Under the pieces are notes generated by a model. That model saw only the letters and a program-made list of their open reading frames with translations. It had not been told where the DNA came from and searched no databases. The translations under genes and the position numbers were made by a program. DNA of 64,000 nt from assembly GCA_023213315.1 (NCBI GenBank), contig JAKCPI010014917.1, positions 1 to 64,000 of the forward strand, given 5' to 3'. Shown piece after piece: positions 33,850 to 44,550 of this stretch (position 1 is its first letter; every line of letters begins with the position of its first letter). The DNA comes from Euborellia annulipes (taxonomy: Eukaryota > Arthropoda > Insecta > Dermaptera > Anisolabididae).

Positions 33850-34625
33850 CAGTGAGAGTCAAAAATATGAGACCACCTTAAAATATTAAACTAAATAATG
33901 GTAGATTGCAACTGAATGCAAAAAAGACATAATCGATTATTTAAAACTTGTGCAAATAAAATTGAACTACAAAAGGCATTGCAGATTGTAAGATCAGTGC
34001 ACAATTAAATTAGTTTGAGAGGAAATTTCGACATAAAATTGAGTCCAGAGTGGCCAAAAGTAGAAACGATCCTGACAAAGGGCGTATTTTTCAGATGGTG
34101 GTAAGCCAAAATCATTCAACGAGATCTCTTATTAGATTTTTATCAAAACCAGTAAGTCAATCAACAATTCCCCGAGCACTAAAGCAAAATAATATAACGG
34201 AATATGTAAAAAGAAAAGCAACACCAAATTTAAAAACGAGTCATACAGAATATCTTAGTGATGAAAAGAAACTTAATTTGGACGAACAGGATGAATGATT
34301 TAAGAGAAGAAAAAGAACTTTATTCAAAACGACTTCACGGAGGTGGCAGTATTAAGGTCTAATTCCACTAGGAAGTGCAGCTGCCGTTTCAATTTCCACT
34401 ATAGCACGGCAGGGGCACGGCAGCGGCACGGCATATCTAGTGAAACTTGAAACGGCCTCTCCAGTGTTATTTAAATAGCAAGTCCGTTTGAACGATTGCG
34501 GCTGATAGCATCGCACGGCAGCAGCACGACCTAGTGGAATTAGACCTTTATGGCCTGGGATGGATTAAATTTAACTGCTCAACCATCGAATTTCTTCTTT
34601 GGAAATAATTGTTTACGAAATACGT
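33850..34625 (+). pseudogene. Tc1/mariner-type transposon relic
   Basis: The left end CAGTGAGAGTCAAAAATATG resembles a Tc1 inverted end. The frame at about 34030-34298 reads like the N-terminal paired-type DNA-binding part of a Tc1 transposase (SLIRFLSKPVSQSTIPRALK as the helix-turn-helix stretch, then LNLDEQDE near a frame break). Further on, LHGGGSI (ending 34354) and MAW (from 34549) are the two halves of the Tc1 GGGS-[VI]-M-[VA]-W block, separated by the MITE 34355-34547. Most of the DDE domain is deleted, so it is dead. No right-hand inverted end was found. Confidence 0.6.
34355..34547. mobile_element. PIF/Harbinger-like MITE, TIR AGGTCTAATTCCACTAGG, TSD TTA
   Basis: Perfect or near-perfect ends AGGTCTAATTCCACTAGG and CCTAGTGGAATTAGACCT, with TTA on both sides (34352-34354, 34548-34550). 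Excising it together with one TTA rejoins the Tc1 coding block in frame, which confirms the boundaries. The interior is GC-rich with GCACGGC repeats. A 3-bp TWA duplication is the PIF/Harbinger signature. Confidence 0.85.
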
Positions 34626-34694
34626 ATTAGAAGAAAAAAGTGTAAATTGTGAAGCGGAGCGCGCTTCCTAGGAAGAGAACAGATTAATAAAAAT

Positions 34695-35350
34695 CTGGAG
34701 CCCAGCAACAAATGAGAAATTTCAGGCAGCTATAGTATTTTTTTTTTTTGCACAGCTGACATTTCGATCCCATATTTGAACCATCCTCAGAGCTGGCAAT
34801 ACTAATCACTTGCTTGGTCAGCTCTGAGTATGATTCAAACAGGGAAACGAAACGTCAGCTGTTCAAATAAAACAAATAAATGAAGAAAATGGCTGTCTAG
34901 AATTCAATCTCAGAAAATGAAGAGGAATGCAGCCTCTATTATCAAATCAAACTCCTTTATTACAAGATGTTTTGGTCAATTTTATTATGCCATCTTTATT
35001 TGTATAAGAGTTTAAAAAATAGAGATGTTAATTCTTCTTCCCATAAGCCAGTCATATACAATAGCCTATGTATAAAATAATGCAAATATTATTTGCTTTT
35101 GTAGGCCTATATGAGTGGCTTATAGAAAGACAAATTAACAACTCTATTAAAAAAAAAAAAAAAAAAAAACTCATATACAATTGAAGATGGCATAATAAAA
35201 TTGGCCGAAACGACTTGTAATAAAGGAGTTTGATTTGATAATTGAGGCTTCCTACCTGACTGGATTCCTCTTCATTTTGTGCGTTTAAATAAAATAAATA
35301 CATTTAAAAAAAGTAACAACTATAGCTGCAATTTCTCATTTGTTGCTACC
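34695..35350. repeat. Doubly nested foldback repeats with hammerhead-like arms
   Basis: Outer arms: GCAACAAATGAGAAATT (34705) and AATTTCTCATTTGTTGC (35330). Inner arms: TTATCAAATCAAACTCCTTT (34940) and AAAGGAGTTTGATTTGATAA (35223). A third motif between them (GCTCTGAGTATGATTC ... CGAAACGTCAGCTG, 34820-34860) pairs with CAGCTGACATTTCG (34753). All catalytic blocks carry at least one change. Confidence 0.7.
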
Positions 35351-36460
35351 CCCCCCCCTCCCCCAATTAATATTACATCACAGCTATACAATTGCATTTT
35401 ACAATAAATATCTGGTGCAAAACTCTATTAGGAGCGCCCTATTTGGAGTATTGTTATTCTTGCTCTTTTAGAATTAATATTGTATTAATAATAATTATAT
35501 GAAACCGATTATATAGATGAAGCTGTCCGATTGACTTGACATTTTACACAGATGAGTTTTTTTTTTTTGAAACAAGATATGAGGGGAGGGAATAAACTTT
35601 TATAAAGTATACAAATTAAGCCTACTTACGAATCGAACTAGAAGAAGACATATTAAATAGTCAAAGGTCCGATTTTCAGAAATTAACGAGTCTTCTCACA
35701 GAACATAACTTTCATTTACCGAAGTTGTGTACTATGCGATCAGTTCCACCATATTTTTAAATAAAATACTCAAAGAAGCTGGAATGAGAAGAATTTTTTT
35801 AAAAAGTATTTAGAACAAATCACTAGAATATTAGTTCCTTTGTTGCACAAATATTTCTAAGGACATTGCTGTGGTCTGGTTGAGGTAAATAGTATCTTCC
35901 ACTCATGAGTGATTGCAAAATTCAAAAGAAAAAATAATTTTTTTTTTTTTTGTTATGGAAAGTGACTTCCGGGGGGACGTTCTGGTTGTCATATTCCCTC
36001 TCTGTCTGTGTGTACATAGAATGTTGTTTTTTTTTTCTCTCTCTCTCTCTCTTGAAATTATGATTATATTAAAAAACCAGACCGCCTGGCAAAGCAGGCG
36101 TGTGCGACGACGCACTCGCTCCCCCTCCACTCACTCAACTTGCCCCAGGGACCCCCAATCTAAATATTTAAAATCTTTTTTTTTTTTTTTTACTTAATAA
36201 TATGACTAATATTTATTTGTTTATTTCAAATATTTAATATTATAAACACATAAATATAGAAAGGAGAGATAGAAAGCATAACTTCCTGTCCCTGTCTGGT
36301 CTCATCACAATAATCGTAATATTTGATTGGAGAGAAAATAAATTCTATAAGTCCCGGTGTCGTATTTATAACCCCAAAGAGGAATATATATTTTTCAAAA
36401 GGTCAATAGCCTAGTAAGTCAAAAAATTTGTAATCCGAAGAGGGGGATGGAAATCAAACT
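35351..36460. other. No gene seen; R1 hairpin scrap
   Basis: An eroded R1 hairpin (ACATAACTTTCATTTACCGA ... AGTTCCACCATATTTTT) at 35690-35757. TC and T microsatellites at 36025-36052. Otherwise AT-rich. Confidence 0.45.
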
Positions 36461-36464
36461 ATAA

Positions 36465-37620
36465 TATTAATAAAAGGGTAAAAATGAGAGATGCACCTAA
36501 GGTTATTTCTTTATTCGTTGAATTCATACAGCTGACGTTTCGGTTCCCTGTTTGAACCATCCTCAGAACTGGCGAAAAGTCATAGTGGATTTTATACATT
36601 GTTGAATAATTTTTATATAATAAATATATACACAGTATGAGATGAACAGGTACATAGATGTACATTTATGTGATCAGGTACATAAATGTACTGTGTATAT
36701 ATTTATTATAGAACAGATATGAGTAGGATGGCAGCCAGGAAAGAAATCAGACAAAAATTTAATGAATCTTTATCTAATTTTATTACGATTGCCGACGTTT
36801 CGGACGCAAATCGCGCCCTTCCTCAGGGCCTATGATCAATGAGACAAACATGTATGATAAAAGTTAACAAAAATATAAATACATTTCTTTTTAAAATACA
36901 AAGTACTTTGTATGAAAATATTTTAAATTTTATTAATTTATAATTATATTGGAAAAAAGAAAGGGAAAAAAAATTAAGTGAAAGTTTATAAAAAAAGAAA
37001 GAAAATCTATTTAAATCTATTTTTTAAATATTCTAATTTAAGAACAAAAAGCCTTTATATTATTGAAAAATAGATATATTAATACATTTAATGCGAAAGG
37101 GGTCAATGAATGACATCAAATATATATATTATATACACTACAATGCATCATAAACCTGTGAATTGTGTTTTTAAATTGTTAATTAAAAAAATACGTCCAT
37201 CTGTATTGCATTAACTATCGATTGTAAGTTTTTTAAAAAGAAATGTATTTAAATTTTTGTTAACTTTTATCATACATGTTTGTCTCATTGATCATAGGTC
37301 CTGAGGAAGGGCGCGATTTGCGTCCGAAACGTCGGCAATCGTAATAAAATTAGATAAAGATTGATTAAATTTTTGTCTGATTTCTTTCCTGGCTGCCATT
37401 CTACGATACTCATATCTGCTAATAGTTCAGCCATCATCTCAATTTTATTATATAAGAATTATTCAACAAAGTATAAAATCCACAATCATAATGACTTTTC
37501 GCCAGCTCTGAGGATGGTTCAAACACGAAACCGAAACGTCAGCTGTGTGAATTATAAACGAATAAAGAAATAACCTTAGCTGCATCTCTCATTTTTACCC
37601 TCTTATTAATAATATAACAT
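36465..37620. repeat. Foldback element (outer), TIR ~180 bp, with hammerhead-like motifs
   Basis: The left arm (ATATTAATAAAAGGGTAAAA ... to about 36640) returns inverted at about 37440-37620. Plus-strand motif: CAGCT (37503-37507), CTGAGGA (37508-37514), GGTT/AACC stem, GAAACGTC (37533-37540), AGCTG (37541-37545), so stem I is CAGCT/AGCTG. The left arm has the same on the minus strand (GACGTTTC 36534-36541, TCCTCAG 36560-36566). It hosts a second foldback. Confidence 0.8.
36720..37415. repeat. Foldback element (inner), TIR ~190 bp, with hammerhead-like motifs
   Basis: The arm ATGGCAGCCAGGAAAGAAAT ... (36728) returns inverted as CTTTCCTGGCTGCCAT (37384-37399). The plus-strand motif CTGAGGA (37301-37307), stem GGGCGC/GCGTCC with one G-U pair and GATTT loop, GAAACGTC (37326-37333); the minus-strand mate is at 36826-36794. 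Both copies keep the core and stem II. Confidence 0.8.
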
Positions 37621-38220
37621 CTCATCTCAGCTATAAATTGTTTTTGTAACAAACTATAATAAGAGAAATTGAGACAATGGAGTATCCAGGTAGAGAAGAA
37701 TATATCATTAAATATTGAAATTTATAAATAGCTAAAAATACAATTTTGGTGAATTTAGAGGTGAAAGAAGAGGGAGGGATTGAAATAAACCGTGAAAGAG
37801 CGAGAGAGTGGCGTACATAGACCATAAAGTTAGTTGACTTCCTATTAATAACTTTTTGATGTCTAGAAGGCAAAATATACATAGAAAGAAGAAGAGAGGA
37901 GAAATGGGGGGGGGGGGGAATGGGCCCCTAAACGACTCTGGACCGAATAAAAGTTCTGCAAAAAGAGAACTCGGCAAAATCAAACAAAGAGAATTGATTT
38001 CATTCTGTTTCTGGGATAATTGTTATTTCAAAACAAAAACCAAGGGAGATAATTTTAAGGAATGGAATGGGTGCAGCAATCTCACATTTGGATAGATATT
38101 TAAATTCAAAAAATAAAAAAAATTTTGTTTGAAAATAACTAGGGATGAAAAAGGCTCTTGAAAGTCAATTTTCGATTCTTGGAATCGATTTATCATCCAT
38201 CCCTAAAAATAATTGGATTG
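37621..38220. other. No gene seen
   Basis: AT-rich with a GGGGGGGGGG run at 37909. No supported coding frame. Confidence 0.5.
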
Positions 38221-38224
38221 TTCG

Positions 38225-38470
38225 AGTTTATTGGCTACACTTTCAAAAGGAAGTTTACTCGAAGTACCTTTTTTGATGTTCAAAGGCGAAAAGTAAAACA
38301 AATTATTTGTTTTAGGTTGGAATTTATTGCGAGTGTTTCTGTACAGAATTTAACAGTTTCGGAGATGCATAGACTCCATCTTCAGAGTGATATCGATTTA
38401 AACTAATGATGATTAATTTATATCAATTTTAGCCTCAAGATGGAGTCTACAGCCAATTTCTGAACGATAT
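38225..38470. repeat. Decayed foldback repeat
   Basis: CAGTTTCGGAGATGCATAGA and CTCCATCTTCAGAG (38355-38390) face CTCAAGATGGAGTCTACAGC (38435-38454). It looks like an eroded member of the GAAACGTC foldback class. Confidence 0.4.
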
Positions 38471-38578
38471 TCTCTTCCCGATTGAAAAAATAATCAACAA
38501 TTTATTCTATCTATTCGATATTACAGCTTTGGATGTCATGAAGAAGGTGGATGGATAATTACCAAATAGTAACTGAGA

Positions 38579-38847
38579 AAAAAATCTGGTGGGACTGTTG
38601 CACAGCACATAATTTTCTCTTACCTAATCGAGAGTTGTGTTCTGTGTCGTTGGAGCGAATTTTGAGAACATCTAAAAAAAACTGAAAAACTAACAACTAG
38701 CACTTTTTGGCCGATTTTGATTAAAAGCTTATTTTCACGCCCTAGGGGGGTGACCAACTTAAATATAAAATTTCAACCTCCTAGCTCAATTCCTTCATGC
38801 TTTAAATTGAACCCAGACAGACAGACCATGTCGCGAAAACCACTTTT
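38579..38847 (+). repeat. R1 repeat split by insertions (left part)
   Basis: R1 from its 5' hairpin to GCGAAAACCACTTTTTT. The rest of the same copy is at 39741-39763 (TTCAGGGGACCTCAAAACGT) and 44228-44318 (GTGTATATCCATCAAAATCT to GTAAGAGAAAGTAAAAAA), so 5.4 kb of other elements sit inside this one repeat. Confidence 0.85.
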
Positions 38848-39740
38848 TTAAATGCTTTTATTTAACTTACTCTTTCAAGGTCACCAACTTTATGGCTTTG
38901 TTAAGGACACTTCCCGATGAGCTAGAGGTGTGAAATGTAATACTTAAGAGTCATTTTTGATGACGCCACTATATGGTGGTTTTGATCAAAATAGACCAAA
39001 CTAATGTGGTACTTTATTTGAAACCCTTCGCGAATTAATGTAATTTCAAGACTTCCCGATGGGCTAGAGGTGTGAAATGTAATACTTAAGAGTCATTTTT
39101 GATGACGCCACTATATGGTGGTTTTGATCAAAATAGACCAAACTAATGTGGTACTTTATTTGAAGCCTCACGCAAATAAGGCCCTATTAACTATAGTTTT
39201 GAATTTTGATATTTACGAGTCATTTTTTTATGATAATGAATAATTTTTCAATTGAACCAAATCAATACAGGCCAAACTAATGTGGTACTTTATCATATTG
39301 ATGATTTTTGATAAGACTAAAAGACTAAAAAGCTTAAAATAAAAATAAAATAAAAAAAGATTTTTAAAAAAATGCTTTTATTTAAATTGAACTAAAAAGA
39401 GAGAAATAAGAAAGAAATAATTTAATTGTTCTTGTTAAAATTTTTTAATATTTGACTTAAAATAAAAGCGTGGGGCGCTTCGAAGTGATTCCGAGGCTCG
39501 CGCCCCACGCTTTTATTTTAAGTCATAAATATTAAAAAAATTTTAACTGACTTAAAATAAAAGCGTGGGGCGCTTCGAAGTGATTCCGAGGCTCGCGCCC
39601 CACGCTTTTATTTTAAGTCATAAATATTAAAAAATTTTAACAAGAACAATTAAATTATTTCTTTCTTATTTCTCTCTTTTTAGTTCAATTTAAATAAAAG
39701 CATTTTTTTAAAAATCTTTTTTTTTATTTTATTTAAATTC
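38848..39740. mobile_element. Insertion in R1: direct repeats plus a large palindrome
   Basis: Left part: a near-identical direct repeat of about 120 bp (CCCGATGAGCTAGAGGTG at 38916 and CCCGATGGGCTAGAGGTG at 39056) plus a partial third. Right part: a palindrome (about 39345-39725). The ends AAATGCTTTTATTTAA (38849) and TTTAAATAAAAGCATTTTTT (39689) are related. Unknown family, non-coding. Confidence 0.65.
39345..39725. repeat. Palindrome containing two identical 65-bp GC hairpins
   Basis: Outer arms ATTTTTAAAAAAATGC ... TTAATTGTTC return inverted. At the centre the hairpin AAGCGTGGGGCGC-loop-GCGCCCCACGCTT (loop TTCGAAGTGATTCCGAGGCTC) occurs twice in direct orientation (about 39450-39520 and 39550-39620) with identical loop sequence. 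Confidence 0.85.
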
Positions 39741-41237
39741 AGGGGACCTCAAAACGTGTATATTAGGGTGGCCGCAAAAAACAAAATTTTTGAATTTCTT
39801 TCGGCCGAACCTCATAAAAGTTGTCTTTTGGCTAGAAAATTATAATGGCAAAGTTTTAGCTAAATTGGATAACGTTAACCCGTGCCTCATTGAGGCATTG
39901 GGGTTAAAATTTTGAAATAGTGCGATTTTATCTAAAAATTCGCAGTTTTTACTTCATAAAACGAAAACCAAGTATCGTAGAAAAATTATTCTTGACTCAT
40001 TTCATAGCAAATTTAATTCTCTTGAGGTTTTATAATAACCATTTTTTCATTAAAATTTATAGATTTAGAGATATTTACAAATTAGCATTTCGGTTTTGAT
40101 ATATTGCTCTTATAGTCATGTCGTTATCTACTTTTTACCTAGAAAGTATTCCGAAGTGAATTAAATTTTTACACGTTATTTGGGGGTACGCAAGAATGTC
40201 TATCCTAAGTCTTCGACTTGGAGGACCCTCTCTTAACTTGGAGGGGGTAGAAGAGGAAAAAACCTCCAAAATTTTTAACTTTTTTCAGTTTTTCTCATAT
40301 ATTTCGTAAACTAAACATATTTTGTTTACCCTAGTCCTATACAAAGTTGTAGAGGATTAGATTACTAAGCTTACCTACATAAAATGTATTTGTAAACTCA
40401 ATATTAACCGAAATACGGTCGGTCAAAGGTAAGACCACAAAAATGTTGGTCTTTTTCAGTTTTTCGTTATACCGCGTAAACTTACCATATTATCTCCACC
40501 ATAGTATTAAATAAAGTTGTAGAGTACTAGATTTACTAAAATATGGTACATAAAACGAATTTGTAAACCGAATATAAACCGAAATACGACAGGTCAAATT
40601 TAGATAAATTTTCTCGAAAAGTAAAATTCTGTCTAATTTTTTAATATTTCGGTTAGTATTGGGTCTACGAATTCGTTTTATGTACCACATTTTAGCAAAT
40701 TTAATGCTCTACAACTTTGTATTGTGCTATATTACAAAATATGAATAGTTTACAAGATATAAGCAAAAAACTGAAGAATTCTCAAATTTTTGAGGTTTTT
40801 GCCCCCCTCCCCTCCCCCCCCACATGGTCCTCGAGGTCGAAAACTTAGGATTGGCATTCTAGAGTACCCTCAAATAACCAGTAAAAATTTCATTCCCTTC
40901 GGAATATTTTTCTGGCAAAATGTTAAATCGAATGGTCTATAACAGTGGTTTCCAAACTTTATGTTACCACGTCTCCCTTAAAAATATTTAATCTTATGAC
41001 GCCTCTCCCCCCCCTCTCCTATTTTATAAAATAATACAAAAACAAAAATTTTTAATGCTAAAAAATATAAATTTATTTATTTATTTATTTATTCTTATTT
41101 ATATTAAAACTAGCAATCATTTGGAAAATTGGTCCTGGTGGTCAATATTCGCGCCTCCCCTTAGACTAGTCCGAGCCTCCTAGCGCCTCACAGTTTGGAA
41201 AAAGCTGGTATAAGGGTATTTTATGGCTGGTGGAATT

Positions 41238-41448
41238 TGTATCAGGAATGAAAGTTAGAAGAAAACGCAATCAGAATTTTTCTTTAAAAATATATTTTAA
41301 CAGCTGACGTTTCGGCCTTGGTCAAAGCCATCCTCGGATGGCCACTAACAACTCCGAGGATGGCTTTGACCAAAGCGGAAACGTCAGCTGTTAAAATATA
41401 TTTTTAAAGAAAAAATTATGGTTGCGTGTTCTTTTAACTTTCATTCCC
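41238..41448. repeat. Tight foldback with hammerhead-like arms
   Basis: GAATGAAAGTTAGAAGAAAA and its inverse are about 100-bp arms. Minus motif: GACGTTTCGGCC (41306) to CATCCTCGG. Plus motif: CGAGGATGG (41352) to GGAAACGTCAGCTG. CTGAGGA has become CCGAGGA in both arms, i.e. a shared change before or after duplication. Confidence 0.7.
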
Positions 41449-41457
41449 GAAGAAAAA

Positions 41458-41666
41458 TTTCTCAAATCTTATTTTCACGCACTAGGGGGGTGCCTAACTT
41501 AAATATAAAATTTCAACCCTAGCTCAATTCCTTCATGCTTTAAATTAAACCCAAACAGATACACAGACAGACCATGTCGCGAAAACCACTTTTTTGGATC
41601 CAGGGGACCTCAAAACGTGTATTTCCATCAAAGTCTCGATATCGAATTTTTGACATGAATCCAATA

Positions 41667-41750
<84 letters not shown>

Positions 41751-41793
41751 TATATATATTAACTTATACAAATAGGTAAGAGAAAGTAAAAAT
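41458..41793 (+). repeat. R1 repeat, 3' half with expanded CT/AT tract
   Basis: R1 from the TTATTTTCACGCACTAGGG block to GGTAAGAGAAAGTAAAAA. The terminal hairpin loop has expanded to about 20 CT and 20 AT units (41669-41760). Confidence 0.85.
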
Positions 41794-42381
41794 TCAAATC
41801 CGAATTGAGATTAGTTCTATATACAAAAAGATGGGGTAACTCACCCCAGTAAAATTCTAAATGGACTAATCATATCTTACATTTCTACCTAATGAAAAAA
41901 ATTCCTACAAAATTCTGCAAGGGACTCGATGGGTTCCTAAGTTACCCAGTGTTATTATTATCTGTATATGAGAGTTTCGAAATCTTCAAAAATTAATTCC
42001 GCCCCAGTCATAAGAAATTTTAGAATGACATTAAAATGTTTCTATCCTACTATACTATTTGCTAAATATTGAATATAAATTTTAACACAAAGGGAATGCA
42101 CTTATTTTTTAGTAAAAGTATTAAAAAATATTAATATCTTTGTGCATTATAGGGGATGGGGCATTAACCCCCCCCCCCCCCCGGTTAATGCCTTCATACT
42201 CCCCCCCCTTTAAGGAAATGCGAGCCTTCACCGCGAAATTACTCTCAAAATAATTTGAATAGGCCTACATTTATAAATAATTATTTTAATTTTTATTTTA
42301 TTTTGAAGTTATTTTATTTTAATTTTCAACCCTTAATCCACCCCTGTGTAAAAGTATATTAAGGAAATTTGTTTAACAAAA

Positions 42382-42412
<31 letters not shown>

Positions 42413-42640
42413 GTGTGAATGAGAAAAAAAGGTGTTTAAAAAAAAAAAAGATAAAAAATAAAAAACTAATTCTTTTTCAAAGACACCTACACTCCCTCTC
42501 TACATTTCAACAGCTTATATTCTCCCTCTACCCTTAGTGAAATACAAAATATTTAATTTCATATTCAATAGAATCGTTTTTAGTAGTCAAATTATTTGTT
42601 TCTATCATTTTTTTTTCAACGATAAAATGCATAATAATTA
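41794..42640. other. No gene seen
   Basis: AT-rich; poly-C run at 42169-42182, a (GT)n tract at 42389-42411 and a GAATGAGAAAA-like SINE tail scrap at 42416. Confidence 0.45.
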
Positions 42641-42651
42641 CCTTTAACAAG

Positions 42652-42790
42652 AAACTCAAGAGGGTGTGCTGGTTGACGGTGAGGTCAGGGTGGGTTACAC
42701 TATATTAATTATTCACTTTGATTCACTTAAAACACAACTGAAAAAGACACGAGGTCGGCGCCTGCATCTCGGCCACGCGCTCGACTCGAC
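42652..42790 (-). other. Putative minus-strand alternative first exon (5' end approximate)
   Basis: The minus strand holds a GC-rich, CpG-containing stretch (GTCGAGTCGAGCGCGTGGCC) and an arthropod-initiator-like TCAGTT at 42741-42736. About 85 bases on there is a donor TTAAAG-GTAATT (exon end 42652). No acceptor is evident, which fits a first exon. An ATG at about 42768 would give only a short upstream ORF. Inference only. Confidence 0.35.
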
Positions 42791-42799
42791 TGGACGAGA

Positions 42800-43250
42800 G
42801 ATTCGTCTCTCTCTTTCGTATAGGAATAAAATAGATGAAAATAACAATTCCCTTTTTATTAAAAGTAAAAAAATACCTTTTGCTCTAATCTAACTATTAT
42901 TTAGAGCTGGAAAAGAATGTCAACAAGTGATTTGGAATATTCCAAGGCCTTTCTTAAATAATCCAACCCTTCACCCCCCCCCCCCCTAATGAAAATAATA
43001 ATCAACGCTTTTTTTGAATGTTTTCTATTTATTTGGCTTCGATTTAGCTAAAATAAATTTAAAAAACATTTTTTTTTTTTCAATTTTTTAACCCTTTATC
43101 CAATCTTAATAAATAAAATAATTAACAATGCTATCGCCTTCGGCGAGCTTCGCGTCTAGTCAGAAAAAAATTAAAACCCTGAAAAACTTCCCTGGATCCG
43201 CCTTTGGGTTTTACACATGGTATAATTTTCTAGAATGCGTCTTACTTTAG
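42800..43250. other. No gene seen; GC-rich element scrap
   Basis: At 43128-43163 GCTATCGCCTTCGGCGAGC and CGCGTCTAG match the ends of the insertion at 55413-56572. The rest is AT-rich. Confidence 0.4.
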
Positions 43251-43554
43251 GCCAGAGTGGTTTCCAAACTTTATGTTACAACGCCTCCCTTAAAAATATT
43301 TAATCGTATGACGCCCCCCTCCCCCAAATTTAATAAAATAATACAAAAACAAAAAAATACTAAAAATATAAATTTAGCCCCTATATAAAAAATTTTTTTT
43401 TATTCATATTTATTATTTTAATTAAAAACTCCGTCCCAGAATCTTCTAAATTATTTGATTATTTTATTTATAAAACTTGCAATCATTTGGAAAATTGATC
43501 TTGGTGGCCAATATTCGCGCCTCCCCTTAGACTAGTCCGCGCCTCCCTAGGGAG

Positions 43555-43816
43555 CAAGGGCGGATACAGGGGGGGTAAAGGCGGTGATTACACCCCCCTC
43601 CCGAGATTCGAAAAAAATACCTTTTTTTCGCAAAAAGATTTATTTTTAATGTAAAATTTTTAAAATTAATACTTAAAAATTTGCTGTGTATTTATATTCT
43701 GGCAAACAAGTACAGAATGCGCTTTTAAATTACCGAAATTAAAAAAAAATAGTGTGCTGTGCGACGATCACACCAGATTACCCCCCCCCCGAGAAACACC
43801 TCTGGATCCGCCCTTG
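43555..43816. mobile_element. hAT-like MITE, TIR CAAGGGCGGAT, TSD CTAGGGAG
   Basis: Ends CAAGGGCGGATAC and GGATCCGCCCTTG with perfect 8-bp repeats CTAGGGAG (43547-43554, 43817-43824), inserted in the right-hand hAT copy of the composite 40943-43851. Same family as 6348-6699. Internal TTAAATTACCGAAATTAA also seen at 615-635. Confidence 0.9.
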
Positions 43817-44319
43817 CTAGGGAGGCGCGCCTCACAGTTTGGAAAACGCTGGTCTATAATGTGACTTTCCACTTATATTTTTCAGAAAGAGCAATATATC
43901 AAAACCGAAATGCTAATTTGTAAATATCTCTAAATCTATAGATTTTAATGAAAAAATGGTTATTATAAAACCTCAAGATAATTAAATTTGCTATGAAATG
44001 AGCCAGGGATAATTTTTCTACGATACTTGGTTTTCGTTTTATGAAGTAAAAACTGCGAATTTTTAGATAAAATCGCACTTTTTCAAAATTTTAACCCCAA
44101 TGAGGCACGGGTTAACGTTATCCAATTTAGCTAAAACTTTGCCATTATTATTTTCTAGCCAAAAGACAACTTTTATGAGGTTCGGCCGAAAGAAATTTAA
44201 AAAAATTTGTTTTTTGCGGTCACCCTAGTGTATATCCATCAAAATCTCGACATCGAATTTTTGACATGAATCCATTACTTTCTCTTAACATATATAGAGG
44301 TAAGAGAAAGTAAAAAATG

Positions 44320-44544
44320 CTAAATTTTCAGCAATTTTTTTTCTCAAGTAAACCACATCAGCACCACTACTTAACGAGAATCTCATTCCATTTGTTTGTT
44401 TGTATTTTAATTGTAATATAGCAAGAATCTCCCTGTCTTTTTAAATTCACTTTATTATGCAAATAACTCATTTCTCGTAAATATTTTTACCCTATTCAAT
44501 ATATTAAGTCTTAATGAACATATCTATCTATTAATTTCAAATGT
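44320..44544. other. No gene seen; likely intron
   Basis: AT-rich sequence between the R1 end and the putative exon. Confidence 0.4.
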
Positions 44545-44550
44545 ACTTAC

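Larger units (their letters stand above)
40943..43851. mobile_element. Composite hAT segment, ends CAGTGGTTTCCAAAC / GTTTGGAAAACGCTG, TSD GTCTATAA
   Basis: The outermost ends form hAT inverted repeats and are flanked by perfect 8-bp repeats GTCTATAA (40935-40942, 43852-43859). Inside are two partial members of one hAT family: 40943-41207 with both ends, and 43255-43851 with an altered left end. Between them lie a foldback (41238-41448), an R1 3' half and about 1.4 kb of other DNA. Either one composite unit moved, or a short hAT was expanded by later recombination; 41208-41215 (GTATAAGG) could be a damaged TSD of the first copy alone. Confidence 0.75.
39764..44227. mobile_element. hAT-like palindromic element, TSD GTGTATAT, with large nested insert
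   Basis: Ends TAGGGTGGCCGCAAAA and TTTTTTGCGGTCACCCTA are inverted and flanked by perfect 8-bp duplications GTGTATAT (39756-39763, 44228-44235), splitting the R1 copy. Without its insert (40943-43851) the element is a palindrome of about 1.55 kb. The outer arms match for about 365 bp (39764-40131 against 43860-44227) and further inverted blocks match (40140-40260 against 40800-40925; 40440-40600 against 40640-40790). Non-coding. Confidence 0.85.
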
